A stretch of 64,000 bases of DNA, taken from an uncultured Chthonomonadales bacterium (GTDB lineage: Bacteria; Armatimonadota; Chthonomonadetes; Chthonomonadales; CAJBBX01). The translations under genes were made by a program, and so were the position numbers. Where the stretch lies: the NCBI GenBank assembly GCA_938005745.1, contig CALLMM010000020.1, positions 1-64,000 on the forward strand. The letters run 5' to 3'. Positions 7,725-17,212 of the stretch are shown piece after piece. The notes beneath the pieces were generated by a model, which saw only the letters and a list, made by a program, of their open reading frames with translations, was not told the DNA's origin and did no database searches. How positions within the stretch are numbered: position 1 is the first letter of the stretch; the number at the start of each line of letters is the position of its first letter.

Positions 7725-10700
7725 ATGAGAGACGAACGGAGACATCATCGTAGCGTACAGCGGGTTTTCTGGCTTGTGGCGATCTGCGCCCTCTGGCTGA
7801 GCGGCTGCACCGGCGACGTTCCCAAGCCCGGCGCGCCGGACTATGAGAAGGCGGTAACCGCCTTCTTCTCTGGCGTTACCGCGCTGCAGGCGGGAGACAA
7901 TCCTCGCGCCGAGGAGAAGCTCACGCAGGCGGTGCAGCTGGCTCCTGGAGAGCCTGCCGCCTGGGCGAATCTGGGGCTGGTGCAGGTGCTCAACAATAAG
8001 GTGGACGCCGGCAAACAGAGCCTGGAGAAGGCGCGCGATCTTGCCCCCAACGTCAGCGAGATCGAGGTGTTTCTGGGAAGCATCGCCAGCCGGGCGGGAC
8101 AGATATCGGAGGCGGTCGGTCATTTCCGGAAGGCGGTCGAGAAGAACCCGGAGAACCTGCGCGCGCTCTACTCGCTCGCCCGGGAACTGGAGCGTCAGGG
8201 CGGACCGGAGAACGAGGCGGAAGCCCTGCGCCTGCTGAAGAGCATCGTGCAGAAAAGCCCGAAGAGCCTCTTTGCGCTGCTGGAGATGACCCGTCTCGCC
8301 GCCAAGACCGGCGATGCGCAGGGAGTTCAGCAGGGACTGGCGGGACTGGAGGAGAGCAGCGGACGCTGGCCCGAAAGCGCGCAGGAGCGATACCGCGAAC
8401 TGAAATCGAATGTGGCGGCGGGTAATCTGCGGCAGGCGGCGGTGCTGGCGATCACCATGCAGAACCCGCTGAAGCCGCTCCCGGCATACCAGCAGAGTCA
8501 GGCGGCGTTGAGCATCTCCCCGCAGTTCATCGGAGAGCCGATCGAGCGGCTGCTGAAGCTGACAATGCCGACCCCGACCGTCGCCCCTCCGGACATGGAG
8601 ACGACATTTCAGGCGGGAACCGCCGTCTCGTTTCCCGCAGGGAAGTGGGAGTGGGTCGGCGCGATCCATCTGACCGACTCCCGACCGCCGGCGGCAGCCG
8701 TCGCCGACGCAAGACAGGTTCAGATCGGGCAGGGGGCGCCGCTCGCCTTTCCCGGAGGCGCCTCCGCAGAGCCTCCCTCTCCCTACGGCGTCTGCGCCAT
8801 TGACTGGAACTACGACTATCTGAGCGACATCGCGCTGGCGGGAGCGGGCGGATTGAAGCTGTATCAGCAGTCGGGATCGGGAACCTTCGACGAGGTTACG
8901 GCGCGCGCCGGGCTGCCTCCCGCCATAACCGGGGCGAAGCTGTTCGGCGTCTGGACGGCGGATCTGGAGATGGACGGCGATCTCGATCTGGTTCTTGGGC
9001 AGGTGAGCGGTCCGACGCTGGTTCTGCGCAACAACGGAGACGGAACCTTCAAACCGCTGCAGACCTTCGCCGCTGTGCAGAATCTGCGGGCGTTCGCCTG
9101 GGCGGATCTGGACGCCGACGGTGCGCCGGACGCCGCCCTGCTCGACGCGCAGGGGAGACTGCGCATCTTCGCCAATGAACGCTCCGGCTTCTATCGGGAG
9201 CGCGCGCTGCCCGCGATGGGATCCGTCGCCGCCATGACGGTCGCCGATCTGAATAACGACGGCGTGCTCGATCTGGCGGTACTGGCGGACAGGAAGCTGT
9301 GGCGGCTGTCGGATAAGAATCAGGGGAGCGAGTGGAACCTGGCGGAGCTGGCGGCGGCTGCCGATGCGCCGGATATGACCGCCGACGGCGCGTTTCGCCT
9401 CTTTGCGGCGGACTTCGACAACAACGGCAGCGTGGACCTGGCGGTCTCCGCGCCCAACGGCGCAAAGGTCTGGCTGAGCGATCAGAAGGGGAGCCTGCAG
9501 CCGCTTGCCGCTCCCCTGCCGGCAAGGCTCTACGCGGCGGCAGACCCGGACAGTCGGGGAAGGGTCGGCTTTCTGGCGATCACCGAGCAGGGATTGACCT
9601 ACCTGGAGAACCGGGGACAGAAAAACTATCGCTGGCAGATCCTCTACACGCGGTCGGCGAAGACCAGCGGGGATCAGCGGATCAATTCGTTCGGGATCGG
9701 CGGGGAGATCCAGCTTCGTTCCGGACTTCAGGTGCAGATGCAGCCGATCACCGCTCCGCGCCTGCACTTCGGTCTGGGCGAGCGCGGAGCGGTGGATGTG
9801 GCGCGCATCATCTGGCCCAACGGCTCCGTGCAGGCGGAGTTCGACCTGAAGGCGGATCAGGTGGTAAAGACGGAGCAGCGTCTGAAGGGATCGTGCCCCT
9901 GGCTGTTCACCTTCAACGGCAGGGAGATGGAGTTCGTAACCGACTTCATCTGGCGTTCGCCCCTCGGTCTGAAGATCAACGCGCAGGACACCGCGGGAGT
10001 CGCGCAGACGGAAGACTGGGTGAAGATACGCGGCGATCAGCTTGTCGCCCGGGACGGCTTCTATGATGTGCGAATCACCGCAGATCTGTGGGAGACTCAC
10101 TTCTTCGATCATGTCTCGCTGATGACGGTGGATCATCCAGAGAATACGGAGATCTTTGTGGATGAGCGGTTCGCCATTCCGCCCCCGGCGTTAAAGGTGC
10201 ACGTAACCGCGCCGCCGCGTCCGGTTGGGCGCGTGCTGGATGACGGCGGGCGGGATGTTACCGAGTATATCCGCGCCAGGGACGGCAGATATCTGGACTT
10301 CTTCGGGCGCGGACGCTATCAGGGCGTAACCCGCGAACACTACATCGAGATTGAGATCGGCGACGACGCCCCGCGCGCGGGCTTGCTCTGGCTGGTCGCC
10401 TATGGATGGGTGCATCCGACCGACAGCTCCATCAATGTCGCCATCGGGCAGGGCAGAAGCGATCCGCCGAAGTCCCTGAGCATGGAGGTTGCGGACGGCA
10501 GAGGCGGCTGGAAGACGGCGAAGACGGGGCTGGGCTTCCCGTCCGGTAAAAACAAGACGGTGCTGCTGCGGCTGGATGACGCCTTCCTTCCGGGCGCGCC
10601 CCGCCGTCTGCGTCTGCGGACGAACCTGGAGATCTACTGGGACAGCATCCAGTGGGCGCAGGGGCTTCCCGACGCGCAGATCCGCACACAGCGTCTGCTG

Positions 10701-11201
10701 GCAGACTCCGCCGAACTGCGCTATCGGGGCTTCTCCGTCGTGACCCAGGCGGATGAGTCGTCGCCGGAGCTGCCTGACTACCGTCGGATTCAAGCCACCA
10801 CACAGGTCTGGCGCGATCTGATCGGCTTCTACACACGCTTCGGGGATGTGCGCGAACTGCTGGCGAAGACCGACGACCGCTACGTGATTATGAATGCGGG
10901 CGACGAGATGGCGTTCCGGTTTGCCGCGCCCGCTCCTCCCCCCGCCGGGTGGAGGCGCGACTATGTGCTGATCGGGGACGGCTGGGTGAAGGACGGCGAC
11001 TATAACACCACCTTCTCAAAGACCGTCCTGCCGCTGCCCTATCACGGTCAGAAGGAGTACAATACGCCTCCCGGTCGGCTGGAGGACGATCCGGTCTATC
11101 AGCGGTTTCCGAAGGACTGGGAGACCTATCATACCCGCTATGTTACTCCCGATCAGTTCCGGCGCGGACTCTGGACCCGCCGCGAGGAGCCTTCGCCGTG
11201 A
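7725..11201 (+). CDS. large TPR / FG-GAP (VCBS) / ASPIC-UnbV lipoprotein
   Basis: 1158 residues with a lipoprotein signal peptide (lipobox LSGC, acylated Cys28). The order is: TPR-like helical repeats (about 40-260); FG-GAP/VCBS calcium-binding propeller repeats with loops such as 'DLEMDGDLDL', 'DLDADGAPDA', 'DLNNDGVLDL' and 'DFDNNGSVDL' (about 350-600); and an ASPIC/UnbV-like segment 'APRLHFGLGERGAVDVARIIWPNG' near 680-710. A C-terminal region of about 430 residues begins 'SCPWLFTFNGREMEFVTDFIW'; I do not recognise it. It is extracytoplasmic and membrane-tethered. The gene starts 10 bp after the binding protein, and its stop overlaps the methyltransferase GTG by 4 bp. With the CRTAC protein at 11963 this makes two ASPIC proteins in one operon. 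Confidence 0.85.
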   Translation: MRDERRHHRSVQRVFWLVAICALWLSGCTGDVPKPGAPDYEKAVTAFFSGVTALQAGDNPRAEEKLTQAVQLAPGEPAAWANLGLVQVLNNKVDAGKQSLEKARDLAPNVSEIEVFLGSIASRAGQISEAVGHFRKAVEKNPENLRALYSLARELERQGGPENEAEALRLLKSIVQKSPKSLFALLEMTRLAAKTGDAQGVQQGLAGLEESSGRWPESAQERYRELKSNVAAGNLRQAAVLAITMQNPLKPLPAYQQSQAALSISPQFIGEPIERLLKLTMPTPTVAPPDMETTFQAGTAVSFPAGKWEWVGAIHLTDSRPPAAAVADARQVQIGQGAPLAFPGGASAEPPSPYGVCAIDWNYDYLSDIALAGAGGLKLYQQSGSGTFDEVTARAGLPPAITGAKLFGVWTADLEMDGDLDLVLGQVSGPTLVLRNNGDGTFKPLQTFAAVQNLRAFAWADLDADGAPDAALLDAQGRLRIFANERSGFYRERALPAMGSVAAMTVADLNNDGVLDLAVLADRKLWRLSDKNQGSEWNLAELAAAADAPDMTADGAFRLFAADFDNNGSVDLAVSAPNGAKVWLSDQKGSLQPLAAPLPARLYAAADPDSRGRVGFLAITEQGLTYLENRGQKNYRWQILYTRSAKTSGDQRINSFGIGGEIQLRSGLQVQMQPITAPRLHFGLGERGAVDVARIIWPNGSVQAEFDLKADQVVKTEQRLKGSCPWLFTFNGREMEFVTDFIWRSPLGLKINAQDTAGVAQTEDWVKIRGDQLVARDGFYDVRITADLWETHFFDHVSLMTVDHPENTEIFVDERFAIPPPALKVHVTAPPRPVGRVLDDGGRDVTEYIRARDGRYLDFFGRGRYQGVTREHYIEIEIGDDAPRAGLLWLVAYGWVHPTDSSINVAIGQGRSDPPKSLSMEVADGRGGWKTAKTGLGFPSGKNKTVLLRLDDAFLPGAPRRLRLRTNLEIYWDSIQWAQGLPDAQIRTQRLLADSAELRYRGFSVVTQADESSPELPDYRRIQATTQVWRDLIGFYTRFGDVRELLAKTDDRYVIMNAGDEMAFRFAAPAPPPAGWRRDYVLIGDGWVKDGDYNTTFSKTVLPLPYHGQKEYNTPPGRLEDDPVYQRFPKDWETYHTRYVTPDQFRRGLWTRREEPSP

Positions 11202-11908
11202 TCTATCGGCGCGCGCTGCTGTGGGCGATACCCGCCCTGCTGGCGGCGGGCATCGCCGTCGGGGGAACTTCTCTCTGGCGCAGACCGTCAAATACGCACC
11301 CTGCGGTTCGCGAGCGGGCTGTCTCCCCGCTCTTCGAGCCGTCTCAGGCGGAGACGCTGCTGGAGGCGCCGGATCGGGATGCGTGGCAGAAGCCGGATGA
11401 GATCGTGGCGGCGTTGAAACTGCAGCCGGGCGAGACGGTGGCGGACATCGGGGCGGGGAGCGGATACCTGATTTCGCGGCTCAGCCGCGCCGTGGGGTCT
11501 CGCGGCACGGTCTATGCACAGGAGATACAGCAGGAGTTGCTGCCCGCGCTGGAGCGTCGCGCAGAATCGCTGGGCAATGTGCGTGTCATACTGGGGACCG
11601 CCGAAGATCCCCGCCTGCCGGAACACAGCGTGGACTGCTTTGTGCTGCTGACCGTCTATCACGAGGTGCAGAAGCCGGTCGCGTTCCTGAAAACGCTGCA
11701 TCGCTATGCGCGACCGGGGGCGCGTCTGGCGATCATTGACTTTGACGCCGCTCGCCGGGGATCGCCTCCGGCTCCTACAGGACACGATGTGCCGGAAGCC
11801 GACGTGCTGGCGGAGGCGCGCGCCGCCGGCTGGGAGCTGTCCGAACGGCACGAGTTTATATCCAGTCAGTTTTTTCTCGTGTTCCGACAGATGCCGGACG
11901 CGGGATAA
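11198..11908 (+). CDS. membrane-anchored class I SAM-dependent methyltransferase
   Basis: 236 residues from a GTG that overlaps the preceding stop (GTGA). An N-terminal hydrophobic segment (about residues 6-24) is probably a membrane anchor or uncleaved signal. The catalytic domain has SAM motif I 'VADIGAGSGYLIS' and later motifs around 'VDCFVLLTVYHEV' and 'PGARLAIIDFD', in the usual order for UbiE-like enzymes. If the N-terminus is exported the domain would lie outside the cytoplasm, where SAM is absent, so a cytoplasmic-facing anchor is more likely. The methyl acceptor is unknown. A 54-bp gap separates it from the CRTAC gene. Confidence 0.85.
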   Translation: MIYRRALLWAIPALLAAGIAVGGTSLWRRPSNTHPAVRERAVSPLFEPSQAETLLEAPDRDAWQKPDEIVAALKLQPGETVADIGAGSGYLISRLSRAVGSRGTVYAQEIQQELLPALERRAESLGNVRVILGTAEDPRLPEHSVDCFVLLTVYHEVQKPVAFLKTLHRYARPGARLAIIDFDAARRGSPPAPTGHDVPEADVLAEARAAGWELSERHEFISSQFFLVFRQMPDAG

Positions 11909-11962
11909 CGCGAGACGTTCATCATTCATGGGTGATTCTCTAGAGATACCAAAGAGGGAACT

Positions 11963-13759
11963 ATGCAGGGGCGCATTGGGCGTATAGCATTAATCGTGAT
12001 CTTCGTCGGACTGATCACGACGGTGGCAGCATTGAACCGTATTTCCGCCCGTCGGGGCATGTCCGCCGCCCCGGTCAACAGCGAAGCGGCGATGGCGCAC
12101 TACGGATTCCGGCTGGAAGAGGTCTCAAAATCCTCCGGAATTGACTTCGTGCATGTCGGTCCGAAGCTCGACCCGAAACTCGACCATATCATGCCGCAGG
12201 TCGCGGCGATGGGCGCGTCCGTCTCCATCGTAGACTTCGACCGTGACGGCTGGCAGGATATCTATGTCTGCAACAGCGGCGAGGGCACAAAGAACCGCCT
12301 CTATCGCAATCTGGGCGACGGTCAGTTCAAGGATGTGGCGGAGGAGATGGGACTGGCGGACCTCAACCAGCCGGGAACCGGCTGCTGTATCGGAGCCATC
12401 TGGGGAGACTACGACAACGACGGGTACGAGGATGTCTTTATCTATAAGTATGGCAGGATGGAGCTTTTCCGCAATGAGCAGGGAAAGCGGTTTACCCGTA
12501 CCACCGATCAAGCCGGTTTCCCCGCCTGGGCGAATGTCAACGCCGCGGTCTGGCTCGACTATGACCGGGACGGCAGGCTCGATCTCTTTGTCGGGGGCTA
12601 CTTCCATGAGGATGTCAACCTCTGGAACCTGAAGACCACCCGAATGATGCCGGAGAGCTTCGAGTACGCAAAGAACGGCGGACGCAAGTACCTGTTCCGC
12701 AATCTGGGCGACGGGCGGTTTCAGGATGTGACGGCGGAGGCGGGGATCGATTCCCGCCGCTGGGCGCTGGCAGCCTGTGCCGCCGATCTGCGGGGCACCG
12801 GCTATCCTGATATCTTTATCGCCAACGACTACGGCGTCTCCGAACTGTTCATCAACGAAGGGGGCAAGCGGTTCCGCGAGGTCGGCAAGGCGTCGGGCGT
12901 GGGCTTCTCCCCCAAGAGCGGCATGAACGCCGCCGTCGGCGACATTCTCAATCAGGGGCGGTTCGCCATCTATGTCTCCAATATCTCGCAGGAGGGCATC
13001 CTGATCCAGGGCAACAACCTCTGGGTTCCGAGGCCGAGCAAGCCGGGCGAGATTCCCAGGTATGAGAACATGGCGCGGGATACCGGGGTGGAGCTGGGCG
13101 GCTGGAGCTTCGGGGCGCAGTTCGGCGATCTGAATAACGACGGCAACCTGGACCTGTATCTGGTCAACGGCTACGTCTCCGCCGACCCCAACCGCGACTA
13201 CTGGTACGAGTTCTCCAAGATCGCGCTGGGCAACAGCGCGATCATCGGCGACGCGAAGAACTGGCCCCCGATGGAGGGGCGCAGCCTCTCCGGGTATCAG
13301 TCCAAAAAGGTCTGGATCAACGACGGCGCGGGACGCTTTACGGAGGTCGCGGCGATCGTCGGAGTGCAGGATAAGTATGACGGTCGCTCGGTCGTGCTGG
13401 CGGACCTGTGGAATCGGGGCGTGCTGGATGCCGTCGTCGCCAATCAACGCGGTCCGCTGCTGGTGTATAAAAATCACGCCTCCTCCGAGAAGAACTGGAT
13501 CGGCTTCCGTCTGGAGGCAACCGTCAGCAACCGCAGCGCGATCGGCACGCAGGTGCGGGTCTTCTGGAACGGTCAGGAGCAGGTTCAGGAGGTCTCGGGC
13601 GGAAGCGGTTTCTGCGGGCAGAATATGCGTCCGCTGCACTTCGGACTGGGAAAAGACCCGAAGATAGAGAAGGTTGTCATTCGCTGGCCCTCCGGCAAGA
13701 CACAGACGCTGACAGGGCTGGAGGTCGGTAAGTATCATTCAGTAAAGGAGCCGTCATGA
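11963..13759 (+). CDS. CRTAC1 family FG-GAP / ASPIC-UnbV protein (UnbV-like)
   Basis: 598 residues, start ATG behind GAGGGAAC. The N-terminal hydrophobic segment (about 6-24) is an anchor or signal. FG-GAP/VCBS repeats carry EF-hand-like loops 'DFDRDGWQD', 'DYDNDGYED', 'DYDRDGRLD' and 'DLNNDGNLD'. The C-terminal ASPIC/UnbV domain holds 'GTQVRVFWNGQEQVQEV', 'MRPLHFGLGKD' and 'IRWPSGKTQTL'. The family is named from enediyne gene clusters, where UnbV sits beside UnbU; its biochemical role is not established. Here too the next gene, overlapping by 4 bp, is UnbU/RnfD-like. Predicted extracytoplasmic and calcium-binding. Confidence 0.88.
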   Translation: MQGRIGRIALIVIFVGLITTVAALNRISARRGMSAAPVNSEAAMAHYGFRLEEVSKSSGIDFVHVGPKLDPKLDHIMPQVAAMGASVSIVDFDRDGWQDIYVCNSGEGTKNRLYRNLGDGQFKDVAEEMGLADLNQPGTGCCIGAIWGDYDNDGYEDVFIYKYGRMELFRNEQGKRFTRTTDQAGFPAWANVNAAVWLDYDRDGRLDLFVGGYFHEDVNLWNLKTTRMMPESFEYAKNGGRKYLFRNLGDGRFQDVTAEAGIDSRRWALAACAADLRGTGYPDIFIANDYGVSELFINEGGKRFREVGKASGVGFSPKSGMNAAVGDILNQGRFAIYVSNISQEGILIQGNNLWVPRPSKPGEIPRYENMARDTGVELGGWSFGAQFGDLNNDGNLDLYLVNGYVSADPNRDYWYEFSKIALGNSAIIGDAKNWPPMEGRSLSGYQSKKVWINDGAGRFTEVAAIVGVQDKYDGRSVVLADLWNRGVLDAVVANQRGPLLVYKNHASSEKNWIGFRLEATVSNRSAIGTQVRVFWNGQEQVQEVSGGSGFCGQNMRPLHFGLGKDPKIEKVVIRWPSGKTQTLTGLEVGKYHSVKEPS

Positions 13760-14700
13760 GCACTACTTCTCTCTCATCCCCCTCGGTTGGGGAGGCGCCC
13801 CCCCGTCCCCGTTTTCGCATAGACGATAAGTACATCGCGCCCGCCTTTATCACGATCCTGCTGGCGGTCGGGCACTTCTCGTTCGGCATTCTGGAGAGCT
13901 ACTCTCGCACGCTGACCGCCATCGCCGTCAGCATTCTCACGGAGCTGATCCTCTCCCGGCTGTTCACCGGCAAGTGGCCCCATCTGGCGAGCGCCTACAT
14001 CTCCGGCATCAGCGTCGGCATCCTGGTGCGTTCGCCGGAGATATGGCCCTATGCTCTGTGCAGCGCGATCTCCATAACCTCCAAATATGTGATCCGCTGG
14101 AATGGTCGCCATATCTGGAACCCGTCCAATCTGGGCATTGTCGCCATGCTGATCTTCGCGCACGACACGGTGGCGACCCTGAGCGTGCAGTGGGACAACC
14201 GCATCTGGGCGATGATCGTGGTCTGGGCGCTGGGCTCTTTCATCATCTACCGGCTGAAGCGGTTCCACATCTGCCTGACCTATGTGGCGTTCTTCTTCCT
14301 GTTTGCCTGGATACGCAGCCTGCTGATCCCCGGCGGAAACTTCCTGGTGGAGATCGCCCCGATCACCGGTCCGATGTATCAGCTGTTCATCTTCTTCATG
14401 ATCACGGATCCGCGCACGACGGTGCATTCGAAGAAAGGGCAGATGCTGGTGGCGTTTCTGGTGGCGCTGGTAGAGTCTCTGATCCGACTGCACGGCAGTC
14501 TGACCAGTCAGACATTTTTCGCCGTGCATGCGCCCTACTACGCACTGTTCCTGATGGGACCGGCCGCCAACTTCGTCGAGATCGGACAGCAGATCCGGAA
14601 GAAGCGGCTGGCGGCGAAAGAGGCTCTGGCGATGACGCCGGCAGCGGAGGGAGCCGCCGTCGTTTCGGCGCCTTCGCTCACCGCCGCCGAGAAGAAGTAG
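13756..14700 (+). CDS. RnfD/NqrB-like membrane protein (UnbU-like)
   Basis: 314 residues with about nine hydrophobic helices. 'WNPSNLGIVAML' and 'FFMITDPRTTVHS' match the conserved helices of RnfD/NqrB proteins, which hold flavin and move electrons in the Rnf and Na+-NQR complexes. None of the other Rnf subunits is nearby. Enediyne clusters contain the same UnbV-UnbU pair. The C-terminal tail is soluble, Ala- and Lys-rich. The start overlaps the CRTAC stop by 4 bp (ATGA), and a strong terminator follows. I infer a membrane redox or transport role for this operon. Electron donor and acceptor are unknown. Confidence 0.82.
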   Translation: MSTTSLSSPSVGEAPPRPRFRIDDKYIAPAFITILLAVGHFSFGILESYSRTLTAIAVSILTELILSRLFTGKWPHLASAYISGISVGILVRSPEIWPYALCSAISITSKYVIRWNGRHIWNPSNLGIVAMLIFAHDTVATLSVQWDNRIWAMIVVWALGSFIIYRLKRFHICLTYVAFFFLFAWIRSLLIPGGNFLVEIAPITGPMYQLFIFFMITDPRTTVHSKKGQMLVAFLVALVESLIRLHGSLTSQTFFAVHAPYYALFLMGPAANFVEIGQQIRKKRLAAKEALAMTPAAEGAAVVSAPSLTAAEKK

Positions 14701-14720
14701 CGGGCAGCGGGCAAAAATCA

Positions 14721-14757
14721 GCCGGTCGGGAGCGAGAAACCTGCGCTCCCGACCGGC
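14721..14757. terminator. rho-independent terminator, likely bidirectional
   Basis: A perfect 14-bp stem (GCCGGTCGGGAGCG with its complement) around a 9-nt loop. TTTT follows on the plus strand and a T-rich run follows on the minus strand. It ends the ten-gene operon and also the GH95 gene that converges on it. Confidence 0.9.
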
Positions 14758-14782
14758 TTTTCTGTCTGGAGAGGGTGACGGG

Positions 14783-17200
14783 TCAGCGGGCGCGGAAGGC
14801 GATCTGATAGGTCTTCCCGCGCTCCGCCGCAAACGAAACGACCTGCGGATCGCCTTCGCGCCGCAGCTCTACGGGGACGCCGCCGGCGCGGACCTCCGCC
14901 ACCGTCTGCCCGCGCGGTGCGCGCAGAACGCAGTTCTCTCTCCGGCTGGATCGGATCTGCGCGGTCTTGAGGCGTCCGGCTTCCCACGCCATCTCCACCT
15001 CGAAGCCGCCCCGCGCCCGCAGTCCGCGCACGCTGCCTTCGCTCCATCGGGCGGGCAGCGCGGGCAGCAGGCTGATCTCTCCGGCGTGGCTCTGCAGGAG
15101 CATCTCGGCGATCCCAGCGGTCGCGCCCATGTTGCCGTCTATCTGGAAGATGCGCGGCGGATGCAGGTCCAGCAGCGTGATGGTCACGCTGTGCTGGAGC
15201 AGCGCCTTCAGGTTCTCATAGGCGAGGTCGCCCTCCTCCAGACGCGCCCAGAAGTTGACCAGCCAGGCGCGGCTCCATCCGGTATGACCGCCGCCGTGCG
15301 CCAGCCGGTACTCCAGCGACCGGCGCGCCGCCGCCGCCAGTTCCGGCGTGCCCCGCAGCGTGATCTGACTGCCCGGATGCAGACCGAACAGGTGCGACAT
15401 GTGCCGATGTCCCGGCTCCGGCTCCTCGTAGTCCTCGATCCACTCCTGCAGCCGTCCCGTCTTCGGGCTGATCTGCAGCAGAGCCAGACGGCGCAGAGCC
15501 GTCTGAAGCTCTTTGCGGAACGCCTCGTCGGTCTTCAACGCCTCGCTGGCGGCGATGCAGTGCGTGAAGAGGTCGTGAATGATCATCAGATCCATGGTCG
15601 CGCCGTAGGTAAACATGGAGACGGTTCCGTCGGGCTTGCGGAAGCTGTTTTCGGGGGAGTGCGAGGGATTGGTGACCAGACGCCCCTGCGGGTCCTCCAC
15701 CAGAAAGTCCAGAATGAAGCGCGCGGTCTCCTTCATCAGGGGGTAGCCCTGCCGCTCCAGATAGCGGCGGTCTCCGGTGAAGGCGTAGTGCTCCCACAGG
15801 TGCTGCGCCAGCCAGGCGGCTCCCATGGGCCAGACGCCCCAGACCCCGTCCGCCGGCGTGGTGAAGCCCCAGATGTCGGTCAGGTGATGCACCACCCAGC
15901 CGCGCGCGCCGTAGTGCACCTTCGCGGTGCGCCTCCCCGACTCGACCAGGCTGCCGATAAAGTCCAGCAGCGGCTGATGACACTCGGAGAGGTTGGTCGT
16001 TTCGGCGTGCCAGTAGTTCATCTGGAGGTTGATGTTGGTGTGGTAGTCGGAGTTCCAGGGCGCATTCATCTGCTCATTCCACAGACCCTGCAGGTTGGCG
16101 GGCAGACCGCCGGCGCGGGAGCTGCCGATCAGCAGGTAGCGTCCGAACTGAAACAGGAGGATCGCCAGACCGGGATCGTCCGCGCCCCGCTTTACCGCCT
16201 CCAGACGCGCATCGGTCGGCATCTGCGCCGCCTGTCGCTCCGTATCGCCGGCAGGCTTCAGCTCCAGCGATACGCGGCGGAACAGCCTCTGATGGTCGCG
16301 CAGATGCGTGGAGAGCAGGCGCGCATAGGATTTTGTCCGCGCCGCCGACAGATGCCGGTTTACGGTCTCCAGCGGGTCGCCGCCCCGATAGTCGGTCGCG
16401 GCGCAGAGGAGCAGGGTCAGGCTGTCCGCGCCGGTAACGATCAGCGCGTTCTCTTCCGACCGGATCGCGCCTCCGGTTGCAACCGCCTGCAGAACCCCGG
16501 CGAACCGCATGCCCCGGCTCTGCGCGTCTCCCGGCTCGCGTATCTCGACCTGTCCCCGGAGCGTCAGCCGGTCGTTGCCCTCCGCCGTAACGCGCGCGTC
16601 CTGTGAGCGGCTGAGCCGCAGTCGAACGTTGATCTGTCCCGGTCGGTCGCAGGTCAGCCGCGCCACAATCGCCTGATCGGGATGGGAGGCGAAGACCTCG
16701 CGGGTGAAGGTCGCCTCTCCCGCGCGATACGATACCGAGGCTACCGCGCGGTCCAGGTCGAGTTCCCGGCGATAGTCGCGTATTGCGTCCGGCGGTTGTC
16801 CGGTCTCGATCCAGAGATCGCCCAGCGGCTGGTAGGAGCGGACGCCCTTCGGATTGCCCATCAGGAAGCGGTCCGCAAGTTCCGTCGCCTCCCGATTCCT
16901 GCCCTCAAAGAGCAGGCGGCGCACCTCCGGCAGATGCCTGAGCGCGTCCGGGTTGGTGGTGTCGCGCCGATAGCCGTCCCAGAGGCTGTTTTCGTTGAGT
17001 TGTATGCGCTCGGTATCGGTGCGTCCGAAGACCATCGCGCCCAGCCGTCCGCTGCCGACGGGCAGGGCTTCCAACCACTCGCGGGCGGGCTGGCGATACC
17101 AGAGCTTCAGAAGGGCGGCGCTCTGCGCCGCAGCAGACGATGTCACAGCCGATCCTCCCGTGAGAGAGAGCAGACAGAGGGCGAACAGGAGCGAGCGCAC
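14783..17200 (-). CDS. glycoside hydrolase family 95 (alpha-L-fucosidase / alpha-L-galactosidase type)
   Basis: 805 residues, start GTG after GAGGAGAA, with an N-terminal signal peptide ending near 'SSAAAQS'. The GH95 hallmarks are visible: N-terminal '[16 protein letters not shown]' and '[11 protein letters not shown]', the '[14 protein letters not shown]' segment with the two asparagines of the active site, the acidic '[20 protein letters not shown]' region that holds the general acid, and '[20 protein letters not shown]' near the end. GH95 enzymes invert and remove alpha-L-fucose or alpha-L-galactose from glycans. The mannonate-dehydratase-like gene lies 12 bp upstream on the same strand, so the two are probably co-transcribed for sugar release and catabolism. 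Exported. Confidence 0.93.
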   Translation of the reverse strand: MRSLLFALCLLSLTGGSAVTSSAAAQSAALLKLWYRQPAREWLEALPVGSGRLGAMVFGRTDTERIQLNENSLWDGYRRDTTNPDALRHLPEVRRLLFEGRNREATELADRFLMGNPKGVRSYQPLGDLWIETGQPPDAIRDYRRELDLDRAVASVSYRAGEATFTREVFASHPDQAIVARLTCDRPGQINVRLRLSRSQDARVTAEGNDRLTLRGQVEIREPGDAQSRGMRFAGVLQAVATGGAIRSEENALIVTGADSLTLLLCAATDYRGGDPLETVNRHLSAARTKSYARLLSTHLRDHQRLFRRVSLELKPAGDTERQAAQMPTDARLEAVKRGADDPGLAILLFQFGRYLLIGSSRAGGLPANLQGLWNEQMNAPWNSDYHTNINLQMNYWHAETTNLSECHQPLLDFIGSLVESGRRTAKVHYGARGWVVHHLTDIWGFTTPADGVWGVWPMGAAWLAQHLWEHYAFTGDRRYLERQGYPLMKETARFILDFLVEDPQGRLVTNPSHSPENSFRKPDGTVSMFTYGATMDLMIIHDLFTHCIAASEALKTDEAFRKELQTALRRLALLQISPKTGRLQEWIEDYEEPEPGHRHMSHLFGLHPGSQITLRGTPELAAAARRSLEYRLAHGGGHTGWSRAWLVNFWARLEEGDLAYENLKALLQHSVTITLLDLHPPRIFQIDGNMGATAGIAEMLLQSHAGEISLLPALPARWSEGSVRGLRARGGFEVEMAWEAGRLKTAQIRSSRRENCVLRAPRGQTVAEVRAGGVPVELRREGDPQVVSFAAERGKTYQIAFRAR

Positions 17201-17212
17201 GGGCGGTTCTCC

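Noticed and set aside
7674..10136. 820-codon open frame on the minus strand
   Set aside because: It is antisense to the TPR/FG-GAP lipoprotein, has Arg-rich composition and shows no domain.
11198..11908. Methyltransferase as an extracytoplasmic enzyme
   Set aside because: SAM is not available outside the cytoplasm; the N-terminal helix is better read as an anchor with the domain inside.
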